From positions 71,004-135,003 of the forward strand of contig DASYVJ010000086.1 in NCBI GenBank assembly GCA_035937155.1: DNA of 64,000 nucleotides, written 5' to 3'. How positions within the stretch are numbered: the stretch's first letter is position 1; each line of letters begins with the position of its first letter. The position numbers were made by a program, and so were the translations under genes. Positions 52,603-61,141 of this stretch are shown here, piece after piece. The notes under the pieces are model-generated. The model did no database searches and was not told the DNA's origin. It saw nothing but the letters and a program-made list of their open reading frames with translations. Source of the DNA: Palsa-870 sp035937155. Its GTDB lineage: Bacteria; Chloroflexota; Dormibacteria; Dormibacterales; Dormibacteraceae.

Positions 52603-53652
52603 TTGAAACTGCCCATCCCGCCCGACATGGAGCCGATGCTCTCGGCGCCTGCGGAAGGCATCCCGAAAGGCGACAGCTGGGAGTACGAGCCCAAATGGGA
52701 CGGCTTCCGGACGCTGGTCTTCCGAGATGGCGACAAGGTCGAGCTCATCAGCCGCGGTGGCCGTTCAATGACCCGCTACTTCCCGGAGCTCGTGACCCCC
52801 TTCCGCGGGCTTCGCGAACCGCAGGTGGTGCTGGATGGCGAGGTGGTCGTCGTCGCTGAAAATGGGCTGGACTTCGGCGCGCTCCAGCTGCGAGTTCACC
52901 CGGCAGAATCGCGGGTCAGGATGCTGAGCGAAGCCACGCCGGCCTGGTTCATCGCCTTTGACCTCCTGGCCGAGGGTGGTGACGACCTGCGCAAGCTGCC
53001 GCTGGGAGAGCGGCGCAAGCGCCTCGAGCGCCTGCTCAAAGGCGTCAAGCAGCCGATCTTCCTGACCCCTTATACCCGCGATCATGCGACCGCCGAGAGC
53101 TGGTTCGAGCGCTTCGAAGGCGCTGGGCTCGACGGCGTCATCGCCAAGTCGTGGGAGGGCGCTTACGTCCCAGGCAAACGGCTGTGGGTGAAGATCAAGC
53201 ACCAGCGCACGGCTGACTGCGTCGTGATCGGATGGCGCAAATCGAATGATGGGTCGTCGCTGGGGTCATTGCTGCTCGGCCTGTACGACAAGAAGGGAAC
53301 GATGCACTACGTCGGCCACACGTCTTCTTTCAGCGCCGCCGAACGCAAGGAGTTGATCGCAAAGCTGAAGCCTCTGACCACCGAGATCCCTGAGTCGGAG
53401 TGGAAAGCGAACCCCGGCCGCATGCCGGGCGGAGTGAGCCGGTGGTCGCGCGGCAAGGAAGCGGAGTGGGTTGCGGTGCGCCCGGAGCTTGTCTGCGAAG
53501 TCGCCTACGACAAGCTCGAGGCGGGCGAGCGCTTCCGCCACGCGACGCGGTTCCTACGCTGGCGAACCGACAAGGCTCCGCGCAAGTGCGACTTCGACCA
53601 GATCGCGTCAGCGGCCGAGTTCGACGTGCGTGGGATCTTTGGGAGCAAGTAG
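52603..53652 (+). CDS. ATP-dependent DNA ligase (LigC-type)
   Basis: 349 residues. Adenylation motif E-P-K-W-D-G-F-R with Lys31, then E-L-I-S-R-G-G-R, V-L-D-G-E-V-V-V and W-V-K-I-K-H, and an OB domain at the C-end. It lacks nuclease and primase domains, so it is of LigC rather than LigD kind, for repair. Start taken at TTG 52603; ATG 52627 is possible. Its 3' end overlaps the convergent EcsC gene by 45 nt. Confidence 0.92.
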   Translation: MKLPIPPDMEPMLSAPAEGIPKGDSWEYEPKWDGFRTLVFRDGDKVELISRGGRSMTRYFPELVTPFRGLREPQVVLDGEVVVVAENGLDFGALQLRVHPAESRVRMLSEATPAWFIAFDLLAEGGDDLRKLPLGERRKRLERLLKGVKQPIFLTPYTRDHATAESWFERFEGAGLDGVIAKSWEGAYVPGKRLWVKIKHQRTADCVVIGWRKSNDGSSLGSLLLGLYDKKGTMHYVGHTSSFSAAERKELIAKLKPLTTEIPESEWKANPGRMPGGVSRWSRGKEAEWVAVRPELVCEVAYDKLEAGERFRHATRFLRWRTDKAPRKCDFDQIASAAEFDVRGIFGSK

Positions 53653-54324
53653 CAGCGGCCGCGCGCCCGGACCGCCGGGCCCGTAGTACTTCATAGCGGC
53701 GCGGCCCAACCCGGTAACCGCCAGCCAGTCAAAGCCGGCTCCCGCCGCAACTCCAACACCGAGCGGCACGACGCGCGCCGCCACCTTCGCCGCACCTGTC
53801 GTCGCGAAGCGAGCGAGGATGCGCGTGACGAATCGTCCGCCACCGTGCATGAGGAGAAGGCTTGGCAGGCGGCGGAAAGCGGCCACCGCGATGCGCTCTC
53901 CGCCTGCGACCAGCACATCTTCGCGCAGCTTGACCGCGCCGCTGGTGATGCCGACGACGACAAGCGCCTCGATCACGCGCTCATCTGAGTTGCCGAGCTC
54001 GTGACCGAAGATCGAAGCGATCCCCAACACCAGCTCTATCTCCTGCTCGAGCGCGTAAATGGTCTGGCTCGTGATGGTCCCGATCGCGAGCAACGTACCG
54101 AGTCCAGGTGCGATGGAGACAGCCCCGCTCAAAGCGCCGGTTGCTGCGACGCGGCGCCGCGTGGAACGGATGAGCGCCAGCGCAAGTTGATGATTGGTGT
54201 AGTTCGGATAGGTCGCCCGGAGCTGCTCGACCTTCGCCTGGATGGCGGGCTCGCGGTTCCGCACCGCGTGGGTGAGAGCGCCGAGCACCGTACGGAGCTG
54301 CGGCGGCAGGTGATCGAGATCCAC
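53608..54324 (-). CDS. EcsC family protein
   Basis: About 238 residues from GTG 54324. Features: R-R-R-V-A-A-T-G-A-L-S-G-A, P-G-L-G-T-L-L-A-I-G-T, and several amphipathic segments (V-G-V-A-A-G-A-G-F-D-W). EcsC-like proteins have unknown function, sometimes linked to ABC exporters. The frame extends upstream, but GTG 54324 gives the better N-terminus. Confidence 0.75.
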   Translation of the reverse strand: MDLDHLPPQLRTVLGALTHAVRNREPAIQAKVEQLRATYPNYTNHQLALALIRSTRRRVAATGALSGAVSIAPGLGTLLAIGTITSQTIYALEQEIELVLGIASIFGHELGNSDERVIEALVVVGITSGAVKLREDVLVAGGERIAVAAFRRLPSLLLMHGGGRFVTRILARFATTGAAKVAARVVPLGVGVAAGAGFDWLAVTGLGRAAMKYYGPGGPGARPLLLAPKDPTHVELGR

Positions 54325-54454
54325 TTCCAGAAGCGTACAGCGAGGCCCCGCGGCGGTCACGCGGGAGTGCTCAAACGAGAAGGAGTCGCACATGGGGGTA
54401 CCCGAACTGAATACGAAGTTGCGACTAAGTCGCGATAAGCCTTAGGCTCCACGC

Positions 54455-55516
54455 GTGGCTTCTATGAGCGCTCTGCTGCGAGATTCCTTCGATAGGGGAG
54501 AACGCAGGCGCCTGATGGGATTCTTCGGCGGGGTGGGCTTGCTGCACGTCGCCGGCTGGGGGCTGCTGTTCGCCGTCGCCGCCGGCCAGCCGACGATCCT
54601 GGCCCTGGGTGGCCTCGCTTACACCTTTGGGCTGAGGCACGCCTTCGACGCGGACCACATCGCGGCCATCGACAACACGACGCGCAAGCTTCTCCAGGAC
54701 GGTCGCAAGCCTGTTGGTGTCGGCTTCTTCTTCTCGCTCGGGCATTCCACGGTCGTCTTTCTGGTCGCGGCCGCACTGGGCCTGGCGGTCAAGTGGATCT
54801 TCGACGGCGGTCAGCTGACAAGCGTTGGCGGCGTCCTGGGAACTGTCGTGTCGGGTGGTTTCCTCGTCCTGATCGGCGTGCTCAACCTGATCGTCCTGGT
54901 CGACGTAGTACGCGTCTACAGGCGCTTGAAGTCGGGCGAGTACGACGAAGAATCTCTGGAGCTCGACCTCACCGCCGGCGGCTTCATGAGCCGCATCTTC
55001 GGCCGCCTGTTCCGAGTGATCCGGCACAGCTGGCAGATGTATCCAATCGGTTTTCTCTTCGGGCTCGGCTTCGACACGGCTTCGGAGGTGGCCATCCTTG
55101 CGATCTCCGCCGGGGCTGCGGCCAAGGGCCTGCCTTTCATTGCGGTGATCGCGCTGCCGCTGATCTTCGCCGCGGGGATGTCGCTGATGGATACGGCTGA
55201 TGGCGCGTTCATGGCCAAGGCTTACTCATGGGCTTTCACGAGTCCGATCCGCAAAGTCTTCTACAACCTCACGATGACGAGCCTGTCGGTGTTCGTCGCT
55301 CTGTTCATCGGCGTAGTGGAGCTGATGCAGGTGTTGATCCAGACCTTCCATTTGAAGGGCGGGGTGTTTGATGCCATCGCCGGATTCGACTTGATTGGTC
55401 GGGCCGGTTACTTCATCGTGGTCGCGTTCGTGGTGGCCTGGGGAGCCGCGTTGCTGATCTATAAGGCGCGGCGCATCGACGAGCGCTGGAGCGAGAAGGT
55501 CCGCCGAGTCGCTTAG
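54455..55516 (+). CDS. Nickel/cobalt transporter (NicO/HoxN family)
   Basis: 353 residues with about eight membrane helices and the signature R-H-A-F-D-A-D-H-I-A-A-I-D-N, followed by F-F-F-S-L-G-H-S-T-V-V and L-G-F-D-T-A-S-E. It imports Ni2+ or Co2+; no Ni enzyme is nearby to decide. Starts at GTG 54455, 6 nt after a -10-like TAGGCT (54443-54448), so probably leaderless. Confidence 0.93.
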   Translation: MASMSALLRDSFDRGERRRLMGFFGGVGLLHVAGWGLLFAVAAGQPTILALGGLAYTFGLRHAFDADHIAAIDNTTRKLLQDGRKPVGVGFFFSLGHSTVVFLVAAALGLAVKWIFDGGQLTSVGGVLGTVVSGGFLVLIGVLNLIVLVDVVRVYRRLKSGEYDEESLELDLTAGGFMSRIFGRLFRVIRHSWQMYPIGFLFGLGFDTASEVAILAISAGAAAKGLPFIAVIALPLIFAAGMSLMDTADGAFMAKAYSWAFTSPIRKVFYNLTMTSLSVFVALFIGVVELMQVLIQTFHLKGGVFDAIAGFDLIGRAGYFIVVAFVVAWGAALLIYKARRIDERWSEKVRRVA

Positions 55517-55550
55517 GGCTAACCAAGCTCGGGCCGCCCCCCACCCTAGC

Positions 55551-55596
55551 CCTGCGCGCAAAGCGGCGATAAGGATGGGACTAACTGATTGCCCCC
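55551..55596 (+). repeat. Dispersed intergenic repeat, copy B
   Basis: Matches the reverse complement of 14547-14591. It lies between NicO and the lactonase gene, and overlaps the last codons and stop of the lactonase. Confidence 0.75.
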
Positions 55597-56459
55597 TGGC
55601 GGGGGAGGGGATTAGTTGCGGCCAGTTTGTAGACGCTCATGGCGTTGCCGCCCAGTACGGCTTCGATCTCAGGAGGATTCAGCTCTGCGAGCGCGTACCT
55701 TGCCGCTTGCGTGACCTGCTCGTAGCTGGCGGCGAGCAGGCATACCGGCCAGTCGGAGCCGAACAGGCAGCGCTGCGGTCCAAACCAGTCGAGTGCGCGA
55801 TGGATGTATGGCGCGAGATCATCAGGCGTCCAATTGCTCCATCGAGCCTCGGTGACAAGGCCCGACAGTTTGCACGAGACGTTTTCCAGACCTGCAAACG
55901 GGGCCATGGCCTGCTCCCATTCGATGTCTTGCGGACCCGCGCTGATGCGTGGCTTTCCAAGGTGGTCGATGACAAAACGAATGTCGGGAAATCGGCGAGC
56001 CAGCGACAACGCCGCCGGCATCTCTCTCGGGCGAACCAGAAGGTCATAGGCCAGGCCGGCGTCCCCGACCGCGCGAATGCCGTGCAGCACATCATCCCGC
56101 AACAACCAACCTTCATCCGCTTCGTCATGGACTTGGTGCCGGATGCCGACGAGGCGGTTCCCACCTGGACCCGCTTGCAACCTCGACAGCGTGTCGCCCA
56201 CAGCAGGATCGGTCAGGTCGACCCATCCGACCACACCGGCGACGAAAGCGGTTGCCGCTGCCGTGGCTAAGAACTCGACGGTCTCCTCGAGGCTCGAAAT
56301 CGTCTGGACCAGCACGCTCCGGTCGATACCATTGGCGAGCAGCAGCGGCTGCAGGTCGTCGGGGCCGAACGGCCGGCGGATCGATGCCAGCTCATCGCCC
56401 ATCCACGGGTACTCGCGGCGAGTCGGATCCCAGAAGTGGTGGTGGGCGTCAACCCTCAC
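55581..56459 (-). CDS. Amidohydrolase-2 family lactonase (L-fuconolactonase-like)
   Basis: 292 residues from GTG 56459, overlapping the aldo/keto reductase stop as GTGA. V-D-A-H-H-H-F-W-D-P and Y-P-W-M at the start, G-W-V-D-L-T, F-V-I-D-H-L-G-K-P, and C-L-F-G-S-D-W-P-V-C are marks of COG3618 sugar lactonases. It would open L-fucono-lactone to L-fuconate. The gene context supports this; other aldonolactones are possible. Confidence 0.88.
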   Translation of the reverse strand: MRVDAHHHFWDPTRREYPWMGDELASIRRPFGPDDLQPLLLANGIDRSVLVQTISSLEETVEFLATAAATAFVAGVVGWVDLTDPAVGDTLSRLQAGPGGNRLVGIRHQVHDEADEGWLLRDDVLHGIRAVGDAGLAYDLLVRPREMPAALSLARRFPDIRFVIDHLGKPRISAGPQDIEWEQAMAPFAGLENVSCKLSGLVTEARWSNWTPDDLAPYIHRALDWFGPQRCLFGSDWPVCLLAASYEQVTQAARYALAELNPPEIEAVLGGNAMSVYKLAATNPLPRQGAIS

Positions 56460-57436
56460 GGAGTGGGGGCTTCCGGCGGGAGCAGACCTTCGTGCTTGAG
56501 CTCCTGCCACATTGCGGATGGGATTTCGAACTCGAACATGGCGAGGCTTTCGTCGAACTGGGCCGCGGAACGGCAGCCGACGACGACGCAGGTGACGGCC
56601 GGATGTCCAAGCGGAAACTGCACCGCCGCGGCTTTGATGGGCACACCGTGCCTGGCGCAAACCGAGGCGATGCGCTGGGCACGTTCGATGAGCTCGGGGG
56701 GCGCGACAGCATAGTTGTAACGCGCGCCGGGCTTGGGATCGGCCAGGATGCCGCTGTTGTAAACGCCGCCGGCGATGATCGCCACGCCTCGCTCCAGGCA
56801 AACAGGGAGCAGATCTTTCAGCGCGATCTGGTCGAGCAATGTGTAACGACCTGCGAGCAAGAAGCAGTCGAAGTCCGCCTCTTTCGCAAATCGGACCAGC
56901 ATCTCGGCCTGGTTCATCCCGGCGCCCACGGCCTTGATCACACCGTCGCGTCGCAGCTGATCCAGGGCTCCGTAAGCGCCGTCGAGCGCTTGCTCGAAGT
57001 GGTCGTCCGGGTCGTGGATGTGCAGAATATCGATCCGCTCGAGGCCAAGTCGCTCAAGGCTCTCTTCGACCGAACGCATCACGCCGTCGTAGCTGAAATC
57101 GAAGACAGGGTTGACCGGTGGTGTGCCCCGAAAGGCCTGGCCGGGCTCGGGCGGTGCATCGGCGCGCAGCAGCCTTCCTACCTTGCTAGCAAGAATGAAT
57201 TCGTCGCGCGGCTTCTCGCGAAGTACGAGGCCCGATCGCAATTCGGCGAGGCCGTGACCGTAGAGAGGCGCGGTGTCGTAGAAGCGAATTCCGGCTTCCC
57301 ATGAACGTTCGATCACGGCGAGCGCTTTGTCTTCAGGCACCTCTTCGAAAAGGCCGGCCAGCGGCGCAGTGCCAAGACCGAGTCGCGTGACGCGCAGTCC
57401 GGTACGCCCGAGTGTTACTCGCTCTGCCGCTTTCAG
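56456..57436 (-). CDS. Aldo/keto reductase (L-fucose/D-threo-aldose dehydrogenase type)
   Basis: 326 residues if read from CTG 57436, which overlaps the mutarotase stop as CTGA. The first GTG (57340) would remove the conserved start (T-L-G-R-T-G-L-R-V-T-R-L-G-L-G). Catalytic Asp and Tyr lie in F-Y-D-T-A-P-L-Y-G and Lys in L-A-S-K-V-G-R-L; the usual His is in D-I-L-H-I-H-D-P. It resembles D-threo-aldose 1-dehydrogenase and would oxidise the sugar to its lactone. Confidence 0.88.
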   Translation of the reverse strand: MKAAERVTLGRTGLRVTRLGLGTAPLAGLFEEVPEDKALAVIERSWEAGIRFYDTAPLYGHGLAELRSGLVLREKPRDEFILASKVGRLLRADAPPEPGQAFRGTPPVNPVFDFSYDGVMRSVEESLERLGLERIDILHIHDPDDHFEQALDGAYGALDQLRRDGVIKAVGAGMNQAEMLVRFAKEADFDCFLLAGRYTLLDQIALKDLLPVCLERGVAIIAGGVYNSGILADPKPGARYNYAVAPPELIERAQRIASVCARHGVPIKAAAVQFPLGHPAVTCVVVGCRSAAQFDESLAMFEFEIPSAMWQELKHEGLLPPEAPTP

Positions 57437-57741
57437 AGTTTGAAAATCATCCGCATTTGGTCACTGCCTTCGCCGCTGAAATCGTGAGCGACAGCAGTCA
57501 TGGGGGCCATCTCCGCTTCCCATCGAATGGTCACAGGGTCACCGGCAAGCTCGGCGATAGCGCGGTCGTAATCGTCGCATTCGATGAAGTGAAATAGATC
57601 GAGGCCGTCGCGAAAGATGACGTACTTCGCGATGCCAACGCGGCGCAGCGCAGCCAGGATGTCGGGCCACACTGCACGGTGGTATTCCTCATAGCGTTCT
57701 TCGGCGCCCGCCTTGAGCCTGGTGTGTAACCCGACGTTCAT
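57433..57741 (-). CDS. L-rhamnose/L-fucose mutarotase-like protein
   Basis: 102 residues of the RhaM fold: Y-E-E-Y-H-R-A-V-W-P-D-I, L-R-R-V-G-I-A-K-Y-V-I-F-R, F-H-F-I-E and a late M-I-F-K-L. The His and Trp of the active site are present. It interconverts sugar anomers for the dehydrogenase. It overlaps the regulator gene by 4 nt. Confidence 0.9.
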   Translation of the reverse strand: MNVGLHTRLKAGAEERYEEYHRAVWPDILAALRRVGIAKYVIFRDGLDLFHFIECDDYDRAIAELAGDPVTIRWEAEMAPMTAVAHDFSGEGSDQMRMIFKL

Positions 57742-58493
57742 CCGGCGGCAGATTTCGTCGTCGCCAGCTGCGCACGCAACCAGCGCTCACCGCTTGCGAT
57801 GTGGGCCGTGGCCGCCGCGCGCGCAAGCTCAGGATCGCCTTCAACGATCGCCTCGTAGATGCGGCGATGTTCCTCACGAGTTTCGTCAAGGGCATCGTCG
57901 GCGGCGCGGCCGTGCCAGAGGCGCACGCGCATCGTTCGCGTCGAGAGGCTCGCGAGCAGCGAGGTGAGCACGGTGTTGCCGGCGGCCTTTGCGATGACGG
58001 CATGAAAAGCAACATCGGCTTCGACCAGGCCCTCGACTCCTTCCGCCTGCCGCATGCGGTCGAGGCTCTGAGCAAGCTCTCGCTTGCCTTCGTCATCGAT
58101 CCGTGCCGCGGCCAGGGAGGCGGCGGCCGCCTCCAGGATCCGGCGGACCTCATAGAGATCAAGCGCCGTGTCGCCCAGCAGCAGATGGCTGATGAAGCCG
58201 GTGCTTTCCAGAAGCAAGTCTGGCTCCAGGCTGCTGACGTAAGTGCCATCGCCCTGCCGCACTTCGAGTACCCGCAGCTGTGACAGCGCACGCACCGCCT
58301 CACGCAGCGAGTTGCGGGAGAGCCCGAGCTGTGCCGCGAGCTCGCTCTCCTTCGGCAGGCGGTCGCCGGGACCCCAGCTGCCCGACACGATGAGCTCGCG
58401 CATCTTGTCGATCGCCTCTTCGGTGACGCTCGGGGCGCGCCGGCGCCGGCGTGGGTCGGGTGTGTCGGTCATGCGCAGAGGATTGTCCCGCAA
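57738..58493 (-). CDS. FadR-type GntR regulator of the sugar cluster
   Basis: 251 residues (ATG 58493; ATG 58472 is also possible). Winged-helix part with G-D-R-L-P-K-E-S-E-L-A-A-Q-L-G-L-S-R-N-S-L-R-E-A, and an FCD ligand domain with L-Y-E-V-R-R-I-L-E and F-H-A-V-I-A-K-A-A. First gene of the minus-strand operon; probably represses both divergent operons until the sugar or an acid derived from it is present. Confidence 0.9.
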   Translation of the reverse strand: MRDNPLRMTDTPDPRRRRRAPSVTEEAIDKMRELIVSGSWGPGDRLPKESELAAQLGLSRNSLREAVRALSQLRVLEVRQGDGTYVSSLEPDLLLESTGFISHLLLGDTALDLYEVRRILEAAAASLAAARIDDEGKRELAQSLDRMRQAEGVEGLVEADVAFHAVIAKAAGNTVLTSLLASLSTRTMRVRLWHGRAADDALDETREEHRRIYEAIVEGDPELARAAATAHIASGERWLRAQLATTKSAAG

Positions 58494-58568
58494 GTCGGGC
58501 TTTCTGCCAAGAGGTAGGACGTTCCGGTGCCAAGGCCAGTCGATGCGTGCGTGGCACCCCGTGCAAAG

Positions 58569-58598
58569 TTGACAAACATCGGAGCTTTAGCATATAAC
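58569..58598 (+). promoter_or_regulatory. Promoter of the fuconate dehydratase operon
   Basis: A perfect TTGACA (58569-58574), 18 bp, then TATAAC (58593-58598), only 11 nt before GTG 58610. The leader is at most a few bases. Regulator binding is likely in this divergent gap. Confidence 0.75.
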
Positions 58599-58609
58599 TC
58601 GGAACCCAG

Positions 58610-59929
58610 GTGGGCACGAAGATCCTCCGGGCGTCCGCTCGCGACATCAGGTTTCCGACTTCCCGAACGCTGGACGGGTCGGATGCGATGAATCCGGACC
58701 CCGACTACTCGGCGGCGTACGTCGTGTTGCACACCGACCACCCGGCCGGCCTGGCCGGACATGGCCTCACCTTCACGATCGGGCGTGGGACCGAGTTGTG
58801 CGTCGCGGCGATCGAGCTGCTCGCGGGGCACATCGTCGGCCGAACGCTCGAGGAGATCGTCGCTGACATGGCCGGTTTCTGGCGCTCGCTGGTGGCGGAC
58901 AGCCAGCTGCGATGGCTGGGACCGGAGAAGGGAGTCGTCCATCTCGCCACCGCGGCGCTGGTCAATGCCGTCTGGGACCTGTACGCCAAGGTCGAGGGGA
59001 AACCCTTGTGGAAGCTGCTCGCTGATATGTCGCCCGAACAACTCGTCGCGTGCATTGACTTCCGCTACATCGACGACGCGCTGCCAAAGGCTGAGGCACT
59101 CGAGATTTTGCAGCGCCTTGCGCCCACCCGCGGCGCGCGCGAGGCTGAGATGCGGAAGGACGGCTATCCGGCATACACAACGTCTGCCGGTTGGATGGGC
59201 TACTCGGACGACAAGATCAGGATGCTCGCCGGCGACGCGATGGCCGACGGTTTCACGCATTTCAAGCTCAAAGTGGGTGGCGACCCAAAGTCCGACCTGC
59301 GCCGGGCTCGCCTCTTGCGCCAGGCCATCGGACCGGAGCGTCGATTGATGCTCGACGCCAACCAGGTCTGGGGAATCGAGCAGGCGATTCACGCCATCGA
59401 GGCGCTGGCTGAGGTCAATCCGTGGTGGATCGAAGAACCGACGAGTCCCGACGACGTGCTGGGTCACCGCCGCATTCGCGAGTCGGTCAAGCCGATCGGC
59501 ATCGCCACCGGTGAGCACGTACACAACCGGGTCATGTTCAAGCAGCTGATGCAGGCGCAGGCGATTGATTTCTGCCAGGTCGACAGCTGCCGGCTCGGGG
59601 GAGTCAACGAGGTGCTTGCGGTGCTCCTGCTGGCGGCGAAGTTTGGTGTGCCCGTGTGCCCCCATGCCGGCGGAGTCGGACTCTGCGAGTACGTCCAGCA
59701 CCTGGCGATCTTCGACTTCATCGCTGTGAGCGGTTCACTCGAGAACCGGACGTGCGAGTTCGTCGATCACCTGCACGAGCACTTCGTCCATCCGGTGCGC
59801 GTAGAGGGTGGCCGCTACCTCGCGCCGACCGCCCCCGGCTACAGCGCTGAGATCAAAGCCACCTCGCTGGAGCGCTTCTCTTACCCGGGCGGAGGTGCCT
59901 GGGCATTGGCTCGAACATCCGATGGCTGA
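58610..59929 (+). CDS. L-fuconate dehydratase (enolase superfamily)
   Basis: 439 residues. N-cap R-F-P-T-S-R-T-L-D-G-S-D-A-M-N, barrel with F-K-L-K-V-G-G-D (Lys pair), D-A-N-Q-V-W (metal Asp), W-I-E-E-P-T (metal Glu), G-E-H-V-H-N (metal Glu) and C-P-H-A-G-G-V-G. This is the L-fuconate dehydratase pattern. It forms 2-keto-3-deoxy-L-fuconate. Starts at GTG 58610. Confidence 0.92.
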   Translation: MGTKILRASARDIRFPTSRTLDGSDAMNPDPDYSAAYVVLHTDHPAGLAGHGLTFTIGRGTELCVAAIELLAGHIVGRTLEEIVADMAGFWRSLVADSQLRWLGPEKGVVHLATAALVNAVWDLYAKVEGKPLWKLLADMSPEQLVACIDFRYIDDALPKAEALEILQRLAPTRGAREAEMRKDGYPAYTTSAGWMGYSDDKIRMLAGDAMADGFTHFKLKVGGDPKSDLRRARLLRQAIGPERRLMLDANQVWGIEQAIHAIEALAEVNPWWIEEPTSPDDVLGHRRIRESVKPIGIATGEHVHNRVMFKQLMQAQAIDFCQVDSCRLGGVNEVLAVLLLAAKFGVPVCPHAGGVGLCEYVQHLAIFDFIAVSGSLENRTCEFVDHLHEHFVHPVRVEGGRYLAPTAPGYSAEIKATSLERFSYPGGGAWALARTSDG

Positions 59930-60043
59930 GGGCAGCATTATGGGTACTTGACACTAGCCGCAATAGAACTTAAGGTGCGCAAACAGTTCAAACATCGGGT
60001 TATTGACCGCCAACGCAGGCCAGAAAACGTGAGGAGGAGAAAT

Positions 60044-61117
60044 TTGAGAGCCCATATCAGCAGTCGAATTCGAGCTACGGGTGCGATGGCGGCGGTCGCT
60101 GTCCTCGCGGTAGCCTGTGGCGGCGGCAGCTCGTCCGGCAACACCAGCACGACGCCAAAGATCGGCGTCGTCCTCACCTACAACCTGCCCGGGTTCTGGG
60201 GCAACTACCTCAAATACGAATCCACGTACGAGTCGCAGCTCGGGGTCACCCTCGTCGGTCCGAAGGTCGCCAACGTCGAGGCCAACGGCAACGAGGCAGC
60301 GCAGCAGATCCTCGACGTCAAGGCGCTGATAGCACAGGGCGTCCAGGCCTTGATCATCAACCCGGCCGACAGCGCCGCCATTGGCCCGGCTCTCGACTAT
60401 GCCAAGAGCAAGAACATTCCGGTTGTGACGGTGGACGTCGCGCCCTCGCAGGGCAACGTCTACATGATCGTGCGCGCTGACAACACCGCGTACGGCAGCA
60501 AGTCTTGCGACTACATCGCCTCACACGCAACCGGCGCCGGCACCATCGCGATGGTGGAAGGCGACCTGACCTCACTGAACGCCAGGGACCGCGCGGCCGG
60601 CTGCAACAGCGTGATCTCTTCCAAGTACCCCAACTTCAAGGTCAAGTCGTACGAGACCAAGGACTGGGGCACCGACCCCGCGGTCCAGAACGCAACGACG
60701 GCGCTCACCGCGATTTCCGATCTCCGTGGGATCTACGTCCACTGGAGCGTGCCGGAAGACGGGATCATCGCGCAGGAAAAGTCGAAGAACAAGTACTCGG
60801 ACGTGGGCGCGGCCAACCACATCAGCCTGGTGGGCAATGACGGGTCACCGCACGAATGCGACCTGATCCGGTCCAAGACACTGGACGCGACCATCGACCA
60901 GCCGGCCGACAAGTACGCCTACTACGCGATCTACTACGCCAAGCAGGCGATCTCCGGCACCAAGTACGCCGACGGCCAGGCCACCGACCACAACAGCAAG
61001 ATCGTGACCGTGGTGGGCAACCTCGAGGACGCGCTGGCCGCGCCGCTGGTCACCCTGGCAGGGGACGCCGGGTCCACCCAGGTGAATAGCACCGATCTGT
61101 GGTGTAACAACAAGTAA
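60044..61117 (+). CDS. Sugar ABC transporter substrate-binding lipoprotein
   Basis: 357 residues from TTG 60044, with a strong GAGGAGGAG at 60031-60039. Lipobox A-V-L-A-V-A-C, then a periplasmic-binding fold of the ribose/RbsB kind (K-I-G-V-V-L-T-Y-N, A-L-I-I-N-P-A-D-S-A-A-I, A-T-I-D-Q-P). The longer frame from 59948 is not used, since a TTGACA lies there. It binds the imported sugar. Confidence 0.9.
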   Translation: MRAHISSRIRATGAMAAVAVLAVACGGGSSSGNTSTTPKIGVVLTYNLPGFWGNYLKYESTYESQLGVTLVGPKVANVEANGNEAAQQILDVKALIAQGVQALIINPADSAAIGPALDYAKSKNIPVVTVDVAPSQGNVYMIVRADNTAYGSKSCDYIASHATGAGTIAMVEGDLTSLNARDRAAGCNSVISSKYPNFKVKSYETKDWGTDPAVQNATTALTAISDLRGIYVHWSVPEDGIIAQEKSKNKYSDVGAANHISLVGNDGSPHECDLIRSKTLDATIDQPADKYAYYAIYYAKQAISGTKYADGQATDHNSKIVTVVGNLEDALAAPLVTLAGDAGSTQVNSTDLWCNNK

Positions 61118-61141
61118 TCGTCAGGTAGACAATCCCTTCTG

